Source: Corythucha ciliata
Taxonomy: Eukaryota > Arthropoda > Insecta > Hemiptera > Tingidae
DNA: 64,000 nt
Direction: 5' to 3'
Assembly (NCBI GenBank): GCA_038030265.1
Contig: CM075942.1
Coordinates: forward strand, 38,840,751-38,904,750
Position numbers and translations under genes: made by a program. Below the pieces are notes generated by a model, which did not search any database, was not told the origin of the DNA, and was given only the letters and a program-made list of their open reading frames with translations. Positions 52,332-63,747 of this stretch are shown piece after piece. Numbering within the stretch: the stretch's first letter is position 1; every line of letters starts with the position of its first letter.

Positions 52332-52937
52332 ACAAAACTTTATTCAGATTACGTTAATTTTCAGATCAGTTACATTAGGTTAAATGGTATGTCACAATTT
52401 CATCATTGCGGAATGCGGAGTGCCTGGGTTCGAATCCGAAACAATTTTTTTTTAATTTTTTTTTGTTCCTCCCTTTTTGGCCCACCTCAGGATTTTTTAC
52501 TCAATATTTATTAGGCTGTAGGCAAATCAAATAAAAGAGACGGCTCAAAATTCAGTGTCAATGAAATTTTTTGGTAATTGGGTGGTCCAGTAAGGCATAG
52601 CGTTAATTTAATAGCTCCCCTCCGCCGAGAACTCCCCTGCCATATCAACGGATTTGGTTCACAAGGGTCTCATACGAAAGCGCGTTCATTTTTCATTACT
52701 CGTGTCAATTTTGGGGGCAATTGCAGCAACAGCCGTGCGGGAGCTAATTTTCAACTAATTCAAACCCCTCTTTCACACCGTTCCCGTGGACCGATTCATC
52801 TGGATCACGAACTCGTCCGAGATATTCACGCTATTGATTTTTAGACCAAATTTGGTTGCCCTAAGTCAAAAATTGCGACCGTGATCGTGCTAACAAGCGA
52901 GGGGCCATATATATATATATATAATATGTATATATAA

Positions 52938-53094
52938 GGGGTATTCATGAAAAATGTTAAACCTTGTATTTGTTATTTGTTAAATTCCGAACAGATGGGT
53001 AAGGCCATAGAAACGGAGAAGCTGAAAACAAAAAATACGAAATAACAGGGTTTACGTCGATAACATATGCTAAACTCCAGTGCATGAATACCCC
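52938..53094. mobile_element. GGGGTATTCATG-type MITE, inverted copy
   Basis: GGGGTATTCATGAAAAATGT to TGCATGAATACCCC, about 80 percent like the 32439 copy in reverse orientation (TTCCGAACAGATGGG, CGAAATAACAGGGTTTACG). It follows a (TA)n tract at 52908-52935. Adjacent sequence at 53110-53225 matches the complement of 23590-23700. Confidence 0.8.
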
Positions 53095-53229
53095 TATATA
53101 GCAAATCGAACCGACCTCGGATTCGTGTTCTAGGGGTTCTGAAACGTGAAAAAAAAGTATCACAACCCATATGTGCGACCATCAGGGCGAGACCAATAGT
53201 GCATTTTTTGAATGAAATGCACTAAAAAC

Positions 53230-54240
53230 CTAGTGTAGCTTCGAAACAGACCTATAGATGATGGTAATCGCGTATTTCTTCTGCTAGCGCCTATTTTTGC
53301 CTATTCCCCTTTACGTGCCTATTTTTGAGCACTTGGCCTTGCTTTTTCTTCAAATATTATTAATTTTGTAATAATAAATATTATTAATTATGCGAGATTT
53401 TTTATCCGTCCTGCCAAGTGGTACAACAAGTGGTTTTTGGCTCTGTAGGCACCGCGTATGTTCTCAGTGGTCAATTTCGTCGATCACAATGAAGTTGAGA
53501 TTGTGTGCTCGAACTGATTATTTATGAAGGAGGGATAATTTCATTGCTTTTGCTTCCTCCTGTGAGAAGGTCAAAAGGTTAGGAATCTGTCGTTCGACAG
53601 CAATTTTGAAAGTGGATGGGGGGGGGGGGTTGTAACCGTGAATTTTTTGTAGATTTTCCGGTGTATTTCACGTAAAATTAATGCTTAAATCACAATGATC
53701 CAATTTATTGTTGGCTGATATCGAAGCTCGAAGAATTCAAGGAGAAATTATTGAACCCTCAGCCATGTGTTCATTTTTTAATGAATGCGCATTTCGGAGC
53801 GACCCCCGCTCCCTCATCAGCACAAATAAGCTGCAAATACAAAATGATTAATGGTTAAATATTCGGACATTTATGCGAAAATTTCACTGTAAATTATTCG
53901 TAGATTCGCCGGTGTATTTTACGTAAAATTAATGGTTAAATATTCGTACATTTAACCACTAATATTGCGCAATATTAACCGTGAATTATTCGCAGATTTG
54001 TTAGTGTATTTTACGTAAAATTGACGGTAAAGTATTCGCAAAATTTACGTGAAATAGACAAAAATTACCCATCAAAATTACAAAATGTTCACCAGAAAAG
54101 GGCGCCATTTTCACGAAATTTTGACGTCGATATGACACGTGAAATGCTCGTAAAATTCACGTAGTTCTCGTCGAATATTTCACGTAAAATTACGTAACTT
54201 TGCTACTTAGGTAGGATGTTTAATCATCTCCCTACCCATA
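53230..54240. repeat. Short-period repeats with TTACGTAAAAT palindromes; no gene
   Basis: A unit GTGAATTATTCGTAGATTCG, CCGGTGTATTTTACGTAAAA, TTAATGGTTAAATATTCG recurs at about 53637, 53885 and 53985 with decay, and shorter CGTAAAATT pieces continue to 54200. Before it, at 53287-53335, CCTATTTTTGCCTATTCCCC repeats in part. A G-run of ten lies at about 53618. Confidence 0.55.
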
Positions 54241-54352
54241 TTAGAGATCTAGACGCCGGTTCTTTCAAGAAAAGAGTTAAGGCTGGACTAATTGAGGCAG
54301 CTCTCTATAGTATTTAGCGAATTTTTCTCCCATCAAGACTCATTCTAGTCCG

Positions 54353-54805
54353 TTATTTTTGTTTATTTGACGTTCTTTTGCCACAATTGTTGACCACTGC
54401 AGTAAAAGTTATTATTATTATTACTATTATTATTATTATTATATTTTGTTGCACGAGCAAGTGGGCCAATTTGACTTCGACTTTAATTGTTTTGTCGTCA
54501 CATTTGGGTAAAAATGATAACTTGGATTGCTTTTTTCCGTCACCTGCCACTTAGACGTGACACTGGGAATTTACTTGTCTCTCTACATCTTTCTTCCCTT
54601 GATGAGCACAGCTTACTTCTTTGTGACAAATTGTGCGAGAAAATTTCGTGTTACTGCCGCAGGCCGGCTGAATAAAGGGCCACTGCTTAGACCATTCATT
54701 TTGATATCGCGTATTGTAATACGCGGAACCTTTCCGTTTTTTTAGCGGCCTAGCCGTTTTCCCTTTTGAAGCCTCGCTGTCACTTACGTCATCGGAGGAA
54801 GACAT
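54353..54805 (-). pseudogene. N-terminal BED-like finger of an arthropod hAT-type transposase, fragment
   Basis: The minus-strand frame from 54805 reads KKRKGSAYYNTRYQNEWSKQ, then WPFIQPACGSNTKFSRTICH with KEVSCAHQGKKDVERQV and SQCHV. Across the stop it continues GKKQSKLSFLPKCDDKTIKV and EVKLAHLLVQQN. The layout (Tyr-Trp lead-in, C...C, H-G-KKD---H-----H, then E-K-A-hydrophobic) fits the degraded zinc finger and linker of insect hAT-like proteins (SCAND3/ZBED-like). It then runs into an ATT microsatellite (54403-54443). One key His and a Cys look mutated, and an in-frame stop separates the halves. Confidence 0.5.
54403..54443. repeat. (ATT)n microsatellite
   Basis: TTATTATTATTACTATTATT continuing to about 54441, inside the hAT fragment where it encodes an Ile-rich run on the minus strand. 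Confidence 0.9.
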
Positions 54806-54809
54806 TACA

Positions 54810-55900
54810 CTATTTTTACATTCAAGAAAACCAACACAAGGCTCGGTTTACTATTGCGGGGAAAAAAATGACGCGAGGCAAGCATAATGAATTACGTTCT
54901 GATTCACTCCGCTGGTACGTACTATACTGAACTGATAACAAGAGGTTCCGTCAGTCATGATGCTCAGAGCCTTTGGTGGAGCAGTTCAAAGCTTTCACCT
55001 GTTAGCTATCACCACCCCGTTGTGAGGACACGCCTCCCGAACCATTTTTTCTCCCGCTAGCTTAGAAATTTGGTTGCACTTTTTTCATTATAATATTAAA
55101 GTGAAATAATATAAGAGAGAAATATTGTTGCCAACAGACTATTGAAAATGCGGGAGATTTTGGTTTCAAGGCGGGACACAAGGGGAAAATGCGGGAGTCT
55201 CCCACTCAATGCGGGAGAGTTGACAGGTCTGGGGACGGAAGTGCCAAGTCTTTTTTTCTCCTAGCGTAAAAGCCCCGCGTATTTTACTGGAGAGCGCGAT
55301 GCGGCGTCAGGAGTTTTGTCCGAGGTGCAAGAGTCGTCACGGTTCTCATTTGCGCGTACGCGCTTATATGAAAACAACCAACCCAAAGGCAGACCGGGTT
55401 TTATTTTAGTCGTCAATCATGAGTATGAGTCGAACAAAGCTGTGTCTGTGAAATATCATTCATCGCCGCCGTAGTCGAGAGGAAAAATGCAGAAAAAAAG
55501 TAAATCGAGATCATCCTCAAAAGACGTGAGAAATATGTGTAATTTATTTCCCACCAAACGATGGTGACAAGTGAGTAAAATATAACTTGAACTGTGTATG
55601 TATAATGTTTCCGTCAAAACCCGAAATCAGTCAAAACTCAAATTGCCTAGTCAGAACTAGTTTTATCAATGCCTCTTAGTGAATACTAGTATCCACTAGG
55701 CAAAACTAGAATTGTCCAAAGTTGCCAGAAAATTCTAGTCTTCACTAAAAAGTTTGTAGTTAAAACTAGAGTTGTAGCCACTTGGGGTCACCGTTAACCC
55801 TTTCAACCCCTAATTTATTCTTATTATTATAATTTCAAAATTCCTCAAATAAAGCTGTGGGCCCTGCTAGAGCCGTAAAAAAAAAAAAAAAAATCTGTAA
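54810..55900. other. No gene recognised; ACTAG-rich stretch and A-run
   Basis: The stretch 55640-55770 holds many ACTAG/CTAGT pieces (for example GTCAGAACTAGTTTTATCAA and TGAATACTAGTATCCACTAG) in both orientations. An A-run of about 17 is at 55875, following AATAAAGC at 55849, which looks like a poly(A) tail of a retroposed insert. No coding similarity. Confidence 0.35.
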
Positions 55901-56129
55901 GCACATCCGATCATTTTTGTACCGATAACAGGGATATTGTTCTGAGGCAACAACGGTGGGCTAAGGTAATAATTTTCATAAAAAAAGAAATCCGATTTTT
56001 TTTTATTTTGCCTACTTCAAACGGCAAGGAGTGAGGAAAACTGCAGGTACACGTAAAATCATAATAAGGTGACAATAACGAAATAACGAAAAAATAAATA
56101 ATAAAAATAACGAAATAGAAATAAAAAAA

Positions 56130-57297
56130 TTTAAATTGTCTATTTGGTGTGAAACGCGATAAAACAGTTTCTCTGAGGCGTAAAACACAGATGAATTTTA
56201 CACTTCGCACAAACAACCAACAAGTTTTCTGGCAGAGCCTACATCTGTTTTTTTTTAAGGCATATTCTCCAAAATGCCCAACCTGGTCGTACCGAACTGA
56301 TTCCACTGGTCCCGGAGTGAAGATAAGTTTCCTCTTCGCGGATGGCTCACTAGCTCCACCATTCGGGCGCCCTCTTTTTTTCTTCGCGGATTTATTCGCT
56401 GAAGACAGCACTTGTCTACAGGTTGAATAGAGCAGTACGACGACATCATATTTATTGATTTGGAATCTACCCACCGGACTATACACAAGGTATCATTTTC
56501 TAGCACTTTGCAGCCCATAGAACCCCTTCCGCTCTTTTTAAGTTCGACTTCACTTTTCAGGGGGCATTTTCCAGTCCTATCGGCTCGAATAGTGCCTACC
56601 GACCATATTTGTCGTTCCTTCAAAGCTAAACAAAGATGCAATTAGGCAAACCAAATGTCATAGAAGACTTTGAAATTGTGTCCACTTGGAGGCTTTTGGG
56701 TCAACTCAATGACAATATTGCTAGAAAGTCCAATAATCTTGGCAACTCCCAAAGTATTCGCGAAAATCATGGATGATTCCGGAGCTGCTAAATACCTTGA
56801 GAGCAAGTAAATACCTTGAATCCCCATTTATTGGGCGTGGCTTTGTTGTATTGCTTCAAGTGGCTGCGGCCTTTGAACGGTATAATTTGTTCATCCACTG
56901 ACTGGTGCTGATTTTTATACGATCTTGTCAATTAGAGGCCTGACTTTGAAGAGTTTGTCATAGCCGTCTTCGCCTTTCTTCTTCATTTCGTCATTATTAC
57001 CGAAATGCAGGTATTTCTTTATTCTATCGAAACGATTCCTACCCATCACATCAGCAATGGGGGCGTATCTGCACTCCTTCGACCAGTAGAGGGGTAGTTG
57101 TGGCAAGATACTATTTCCATATGAATTAAAATGCCAAAGTACTGCTCGATTTCATCAGAGCTCACTCCCAGGAGAGCTCCGTCCTTCTGGGTAGCGTACC
57201 TGTTCGTCTCAGTTGTGATATGACGTATCAGGTCATCGTCGAAGAAGGCTCGAAAATAGTCAAGAGGAGTCATATCTTCTTCCGGAGGTGGTGGTAG
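56130..57297 (-). pseudogene. Second piggyBac-type transposase, disrupted and lacking its N-terminus
   Basis: Minus-strand order: PLDYFRAFFDDDLIRHITTE and ETNRYATQ; a frame change near 57110, then LPLYWSKECRYAPIADVMGR and NRFDRIKKYLHFGNND; then KNQHQSVDEQIIPFKGRSHL with Asp 1, overlapping frames near 56830; HNFKVFYDIWFA with Asp 2; a stop at 56642-56644; IWSVGTIRADRTGKCPL; LCIVRWVDSKSINMMSS with Asp 3; and a C-terminal finger YALKKNRCRLCQKTCWLFVR. At least two shifts and one stop kill it. It is not closely related to the piggyBac at 17.7 kb: the catalytic surrounds and finger spacing differ. Confidence 0.75.
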
Positions 57298-57396
57298 GAA
57301 GGTTTTCCACTCGATCCAAGGATCGCGATTTAAGATATCGACGAAAAACGGTGAAATTTTCCGATCTTTCCTACTCAGTTGATCATATCTCTGGAA

Positions 57397-58166
57397 CTAT
57401 GTACTTTTCGATGATGACGCTCCTTTGCATTTTTGAAATAGACTAAATTTTTGACAATTTAATCCCAATTGTATCTCCGTACGACTAATAGTTCCTGAGA
57501 TATGACCCGTCAAAAATTGATCATTTTCTGCCGCTGACGGAAAATTGGCTTGAGCTTGAAGCTGGAAAAACCGATAAATGTTTGGTGCAATCTCTTTCAG
57601 ATACACTTCCTTCCATTTCCCAAAAAAATCATGAAGATTCCTCGTCAGGTGTTGGCACAGCACGAGCTTGAATTTGGATTTGAGGGCTCTTTTGTTAGAT
57701 TTTCTGAAATATCTCTGAAACCATCGGTGTAGACTAATCGTTCTTTCAGGCTTAGTTTGAATACCACAAAAAAAGCTACAACAAATTCCCATTCGCGTTT
57801 TTCTTCGATCGCGTGGTATAGCGGAAGCCACGTGAACAAGTATGGTTCCTAGTAGGTAGGTTCTGACATTCCTCATCCCAGTCCTGGTTAGTAACAACTT
57901 CGTGCAGAAAATGGATAGGTCTGCTTTTTATGCTGACCATTATAGTTAAGCAGCAGGTATTTTCGGCGGCATTCCATTGTTGGCGTGCTAGCCAACACAT
58001 ACGAACTTTCGGTCGGACTCGTACGGAAGGCGCCCAAGGCTATTCGAAGACCAGTTTGATAAAGACGGTCCAACGGGAGGAAATACGACCGCCGCGCGGA
58101 TGAATGAATAACGCTTGCAAAATCAAACTTTGGTCTTGTTAGACTTTGAACGATAGAAAGTAGCAT
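57397..58166 (-). pseudogene. Jockey-like LINE fragment (end of RT, start of RNase H)
   Basis: From 58166 the frame reads RPKFDFASVIHSSARRSYFL, then GLRIALGAFRTSPTESSYVL and MECRRKYLLLNY. This is the highly conserved DYGS..YGSA...GLRLALGAFRTSP..SLYVE....RR block at the end of insect Jockey-type RTs. Lower down, after frame changes, KERLVYTDGFRDISENL (about 57740) shows the first RNase H motif (YTDG). The remaining minus-strand frame to 57397 is unrecognised. All parts are out of frame with each other. Confidence 0.65.
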
Positions 58167-58560
58167 TTTCGTTGACGCACATCACTTGAAACTTGACAGA
58201 GCTCTCAGAAGTTTTATGTCAGTTGCACAGCGGGTTGAAACGTACTTGTTGGATCTTTCCAACGAAGCTACTCGTCAAAAATTAGTACGAGGAAACGGTA
58301 TTTCCCAGTGTAGCTAATGGGGAACTTGACGATTTTTTTTTAGTGTCCCAATCGAAAGAATAGGTTAAGGAAATAAGACTACCAAGTCACCCACACACAG
58401 AAGGTGACGAAAAGACGGAGAAAGTCAAGTTTCAGAACATCCTGCTTATATTAATTGCGGTTTGATTTCCCTCCTCTTTTCTTGCCTTTCTGAACTGTGT
58501 ATTTTAAGTCTCTCCACACACGCGGTGTTTGCCAAATAACGAGCAAAATACTAATCAATA
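58167..58560. other. No gene recognised
   Basis: Mixed sequence with no frame or repeat that I can name. Confidence 0.4.
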
Positions 58561-58721
58561 GGGGTATTCATTCTCAGAAGTTTAACATAATTATGTTATC
58601 GTCGTAAACCCTGTTATTTCGTATTTTTGTTGTCCAATTTCTCGTTTCTATGGACTACACCCATCTGTTCAGCATTTAGCATTTAACAAATACAAGGTTT
58701 GGCATTTTTCATGAATACCCC
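58561..58721. mobile_element. GGGGTATTCATG-type MITE, fourth copy
   Basis: GGGGTATTCATTCTCAGAAG to TTTTTCATGAATACCCC, in the same orientation as 32439, with the shared blocks GTTTAACATA, GTAAACCCTGTTATTTCGTA and CATCTGTTCAGCATTTAGCA. TA adjoins both ends. Flanks to about 58780 hold AATTGAAAAAAGCATTTTGC; the next 280 bases are featureless. Confidence 0.8.
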
Positions 58722-59049
58722 TAATTTCTAGCATTGCCTAGAAACCAACCAACTGAAAATTGAAAAAAGCATTTTGCTCGTTATTCGGTGAATACCAATG
58801 AATACCGTACGTATGGAGCCGGCTTTACAATAACTGATGGCATTATAGTATACAATTACTTCCTTTTCATCGATAGGTATAGGCCTAGGCCTAAAAGGCT
58901 GTCAATAGTCATGTAAGCACCTTCGGACCAGAACGCAATACCAATGAAATATAGCTATTTAGCTATACAGCTTTACCTACGCTGGTCAATACAGCCATAG
59001 TTGCGACTTTGGCGAGTAATAACTCTCAAGGAAGAACTTTTATAAGAGT

Positions 59050-59250
59050 TTTTACCTTCGAGGACCAGTTGAAACAACCACAGTCGAGACGTGTGGACCA
59101 CTTGAACGACCCGGACGTGTATTTGGTCTACATTTTAACTGGTCTACAAGTTTTGTAGACCAGTTGAAAGACAAGCTCTTGCATCTGCTCCGCCAAGACT
59201 TGTAGACCAGTTGCAAAGTCCCCTTTCCAAATACTTCTACCACACGCATC
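59050..59250. repeat. GTAGACCAGTTG motif cluster
   Basis: GACCAGTTGAAA-type sequence occurs at about 59061, 59155 and 59206, and its complement (CAACTGGTC-like) at about 59137. TTGTAGACCAGTTG appears twice (59150 and 59201), and ACTGGTCTACAAG once in reverse. Small, irregular, non-coding. Confidence 0.4.
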
Positions 59251-59356
59251 TCTATATCCTAATCCTTTAAAAAATTAGAGCACCAGACGTCTTGAAAATC
59301 ATCAAAACGTGTTTTGGGAAAGAAATAAATTAATTTTAACGCATAAGCAGTCATTT

Positions 59357-59379
59357 TCTCTCTCTCTCTCTCTCTCTTT
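59357..59379. repeat. (CT)n microsatellite
   Basis: About 22 bases of TCTCTC repeat. Confidence 0.9.
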
Positions 59380-59738
59380 TTTCCTAATGTGTCCGGCAAT
59401 TAATTGAATAATTGAGCTTAGATGACCCTACCTACGGACATTTATGGGATTACTCCCCTCCTCACCGCACCACAACAGTGACAACTGTGAATTCGAGGGA
59501 GTGGGGAGGCTGAAAATGAAGGAATTAATCTTTAAATTAAAGATTACCTGTACGTAAGCGTAAGATTGCCTGTACGTGTCTGCATTGAAAGGAAATGAAT
59601 TGCGAAATGTAGGATTTTAAGTTCACTAGGTTTTTCGGAAATAATTACTTCTTTGTTTTATTTATCAATTATTTGACTAATTTGATATTGATGCTCAAGA
59701 CAATTTCAGATGGAATTGAAGTCCTGGTGATCAATCAT

Positions 59739-61984
59739 ACTGGTGGACCCACCGCTTTGTCCGGAACCGACTATGTCATATTGGTGGCCCACAAATTTGT
59801 CCGAAGGAGTCTCCGGACATTCTGGTGGCCCACCAATTTGTCCGATACACTACGGACAAATTGGTGGCTTCACCCACCAATATGACCGCCCACCAATATG
59901 TCCGAAGTGTTTCGGACAAACTGGTGGTTGTATTTGATTTGGGGAAAAAGCGAGCGAAACACAATCGAATTGGGGAAAAATGCATAATCGAATTGGGAAC
60001 AGGCTGGCTAGTGAAAGGCAATCGAATTGGGGAAAACCAAAATTACCTGATATGTAGGTATGTTCGTTCGTCATCTGAAGGGTTGACTCGTCAATTTCCT
60101 GATTCCGCCTATTGTTCTGCATCTTCGTGTTCCTTAATATTATATCGTTCAGCCACGTCTGACAGGTATTTCATTACATCACCATCTCCTTCATAAGTCT
60201 CCCAGCATCCATCCAAGAACTCTAAATTATCGCGGACCGCTTTTTGTGGGCGGTTGGTTGTTCCTGTAAGCGGTAGTAATTTGTTGATTAGTTTTTGTAA
60301 GTTAGATTTAGTGTTTAATTAATATTAGTTTAGGTACCTAGGATTTAGGTTTACTGTTTAGGTACCTTTTTCAATGCTCTTGATTTTTAGCTCAGATTCA
60401 GCCCATATTTCTTGAAGAGCCGAAATGACGATGTGTACATTCGGGTGTGGTGAATAAAATTGCCGGTTGTAGTCTGAATGGAACCCTTCAGCCCCATTTG
60501 TCGTTCTGATGTTACTGATAGGAGGAGGAGCTGCCCATATCGAAGGGGGGAAGCTGCAGTCTTCTTCGATATAGTTAGTCAAAATATAATAGGTAAAATT
60601 CATCCCCTCGTTATGTGATTCCAACATGAGGGAGGTGAAGGCGTTGTATACTTTGCCCGGTGGAAGGTACTTCAAAGCAAAAAATTTTTTAGTCCATGCC
60701 CCAACGTCCGTTTTTTCTTTGTAGTGCTTTAGTAACCGTTTATCCTTCTGTACCAGGATTGAGCAAGATGAAACGAACAGCCAAAAATGGTAACGGAAGG
60801 AAAAATTTCTCTTACTGCGTTGTGGGCTCCTTTTTCAAAATCTAGATGAACCACTTTCATCTCTAAATCAGACGAGGCTAATGTTAGACAAAAATGCCGC
60901 ACATTTAGCCAGAACTGTTTGTATACTGCAGTAGTTTTACAGTGTAAAAAGCCATGGACTACGGGGATGTTGAAGCCATTAATATTAGCATGTACAGTAT
61001 AGATCTGAAGAAAAAACTTTGGGGCAAAGGAGAAAGTTCCGTCAACTATTACGTCGTGCGCTCTTGTAAGTAACTGTAGGTGCTTGCGAGTTGTAAAAAT
61101 TGGAATTTCGTCATCGTCCTTGATAAAACAAAATTTTTCGCCATTTATTACGAGACTTCCTTGAATTTCTTTCAACTGTTGAAGACATTCCTCTAATGAT
61201 TTGGGTACGGATGGCAGAATTTTTTTTCGGGCAAAATACATACACTGACGAATGAGGTGTAAATCTGTATGTTCCAAGTTCGAAGTTTGCGATGAACGCA
61301 GCTCTTTTCTGATCAACTTGTTGGGTTTCGTGTGAACCTCTTCCACGGCTTTCCTCTTGAGACTAGAACACACTCTCTGTCTTTCAACCACCTGTTGTGT
61401 AGGAGGAGGATGATTATGCTGGTTGGAATTTGCTGACAATACCTTTGACACTTTAGAATCCGTACATAGTGAAACACCACACTTCCGATTATAGCACCTA
61501 AAAGAGACACTCCCATCCATGAGTTTCCGATGCTCAGTATACTTGTGGCTCTCAACAATAATCGCAATTTTACCACGCGAAGATGTGCATTTTTCGGTTA
61601 TGGCAACATCCATTTTTATAAACAAGCAAGCCGTGAAGTCTAGAACGCTACTAACTGTCGTGGTTGGAAGTTTCACGATGATGATGCACGCACTGGGATA
61701 TTTGTTTTTATCGCAAAAGAGCAAGGGGTCAACCGATTATTAAGTTTCCCCAATTCAATCGCACCGTCTTCGCTGCCCTTTGCCCAATTCGAATGCCGTT
61801 CCCACCAAGGCTCGGTCGTTGATTTCCCCAAATCAGTTACAGTCAAACTGGTGGGTGAGGGAATTTTTCTCATCCACCAATATGACCGCCCACCAATTTG
61901 TCCGATGCACAACGGACATATTGGTGGGTGCGGGAATTCCTTCCATTACCGCACCCACCAATTTGTCCGCCCACCAATATGACA
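59739..61984. mobile_element. MULE-type element with repeat-built ends
   Basis: Both ends are built from the motif CACCAATNTGTCCG and its complement CGGACAAATTGGTG. The left cluster is 59739-59935, with at least six copies; the right is 61848-61984, with at least five. The outermost matching pieces are TGTCATATTGGTGGCC at 59772 and CCACCAATATGACA ending 61982. Further in, a second motif (CAATCGAATTGGGGAAA) occurs three times on the left (about 59972, 59988, 60018) and in inverted, diverged forms on the right (61745, 61780, 61830). One MULE transposase gene lies between. I could not fix the 8-10 base target duplication. Confidence 0.75.
60358..61613 (-). pseudogene. MULE transposase with N-terminal FLYWCH-type finger, one frameshift
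   Basis: I take the ATG at 61613 (context AAAATGG; MDVAITEKCTSSRGKIA) rather than the upstream in-frame one at 61724. Residues about 35-75 form a FLYWCH-like finger (VSFRCYNRKCGVSLCT ... NQHNHPPP: C-x5-C...H-x-H). The MULE catalytic domain has AHDVIVDGTFSFAPKFFLQI (Asp 1), GFLHCKTTAVYKQFW, MKVVHLDFEKGAHNAVREIF (Asp 2) and FGCSFHLAQSWYRRI; a one-base shift near 60745 leads to LPPGKVYNAF, FTYYILTNYIEEDCSFPPSI and TTNGAEGFHSDYNRQFYSPH (Glu). Everything else is open, so this is a recently silenced copy or a sequence error. Confidence 0.8.
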
Positions 61985-62252
61985 GCGACTCCTTAGAGGG
62001 AAAAGCGAACCTAACTTTTGTATCGTACATCCCTTGTATTCTCTGTCCTTTTCATGCCTCTAAATAGCTCGTCTTTTTATCCTCCACTATTTTATTATTG
62101 TAGAGCTCTAGTAAAAAATAAGGCAAAGAAACCCAACAAACCGCTCTCCGACAGCAACGTTACAGGTGAATTTTTTCGAAAGGCGCATATGACACAAACA
62201 TGCTAACTGGCGTGATTGAAATGACCTAAAACTTCAGTGATCGCGTATTTAT

Positions 62253-62892
62253 TAGTGGCCCATATACACGGGCATTTGATCGGCCGATAATTTCAACAGA
62301 TATCGTTAACGATCTAGAGCAAACGATGAGATCGGTCGTCGCCCCTTAACGTACAAAAGTTATCCGCGACCGATATCTGTTACCCGATCAAATCTGCCCG
62401 TTAGTGGGGGCACATCTGGCAAATGCATTTGCTTCCCTGTGAGCTCTGTTGCGAGAAAATTGAAATCTGTTGCGGAAAAAAATCTGACAGATTTCATTTA
62501 TCGGTCGGGTTCGAAAGATATTTGAGATCGGGGGCAGATATGAAGTTAGAAAACTAGTAAAGGGAGCAAAAAGCTTGACCCATACATATGATAAAAATAA
62601 TAGAAAATACATGTTCATTGAAGTTTCGGTGGTTAAAATCGTTGCGTTGAGGGGCGACGCCCGATTCAAAATCGGCCGATCTATGTCTGCCAGATATCTC
62701 TCATAAGAAATCGGTTGATTAGTGGGGGACCACAGACCCCATCTGGCGGATTTGAACTCTCACCGATATCATTTGGCCGATCACGGTTGATCTGCCGTCG
62801 TTTCTTGCCCACTAACGAGCAAATTTTCACCACCGATATCTGTCAAAAACATGAAATCTGCCGCAGATATCTGCTCGTGTATGCCCACCTAT
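62253..62892. mobile_element. 640-bp MITE built of GATATCTG/GCCGATC motifs
   Basis: The ends TAGTGGCCCATATACACG (62253) and the complement of CTCGTGTATGCCCACCTA (ending 62892) are inverted. Between them, ATCGGCCGAT, GATATCTGT and GATATCTGC-like motifs recur about ten times in both orientations, along with TGCCCGTTAGTGGGGGC and its echoes GATTAGTGGGGGACC and TGCCCACTAACGAG. No coding sequence. Confidence 0.65.
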
Positions 62893-63174
62893 TAACTGTT
62901 GGGTTATTTCATGAGCGGATCACGATTTGTACTCTATTGTAGCATAAAATCATAAATAAACCTTAAAAAATAAATTTATGAATAAGTTCTGACCCATGAA
63001 ACTTCCTCGTTGCAAAACATCCATTCCGGCATTCCGTACCACAATTCGAATGTCATAAATAGAACTTTCCTCAATTCGGCGAGAAGCTATTACACATTTG
63101 TGTCCTAGAGTGCGACAAAGTTTTATTATCAAAAGTCGTTCAGTAGTGGAACGCTGTCATCAAATTTTAAATTT

Positions 63175-63250
63175 ATTTTTACCACAATATTTATTGTATA
63201 ATATACAATGTAGTGTACATTGTATAATATACATTGTATAATATGATATT
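63175..63250. repeat. AT-rich palindrome cluster
   Basis: TATTGTATAATATACAATGT and TACATTGTATAATATACATT form nested palindromes. Nearby, AAAATCAGTAGTGGAACGCAG-like phrases recur at about 63135, 63280 and 63550 (the last as AAAAATCAGTAGTCGATCGCAG). Confidence 0.6.
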
Positions 63251-63747
63251 TGTCTCATAGAGGGCGTCAAAGTTCGATTCGCAAAAATCAGTAGTGGAAC
63301 GCAGTATCAGAGTACTACAAGGCTTCATAGCTAAAACAGCGGCCTTTTCATGTTCATAAATGGTCCATTGTACAACTGAAAATTATTATTTCGTTTAATG
63401 TCAGTATTGCGCAATATCCTGCACTCGGGCATTCGAAATTCAGGCAGAAGCAAATTTCGCCCCAGCCTAGCCTTCGTCATTTCTTTCAGTGGGATAAATA
63501 GGGAGAGACAAACTACAAATTTTAGTTGGAGTAAATAATCGAATAAGGCCGGGCCGCAAAAATCAGTAGTCGATCGCAGACTTCGAATAAATTTAAAGTT
63601 GCAATTAAACATTTACCACCAGTTTTGTTTACAATGTAGTGACGTCACTTTCAAGCGGGAAGGTTCAAAATCCTGCCAGTTTTAATCTTTGATTTCAAGA
63701 TAGGTGTTGCTAATTCAAGGCAATTATTTGACTCTAAAACATCAATA

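Noticed and set aside
52385..52445. tRNA-like B box GGTTCGAATCC followed by a T-run
   Set aside because: The T-arm does not pair (TGGG against CCGA), no acceptor stem closes, and no good A box is spaced correctly. At most a SINE relic.
59776..60122. ORFs of up to 123 codons across the CACCAATTTGTCC array
   Set aside because: They are translations of the motif array (repeated TNWWA or HQFVR), not a protein gene.
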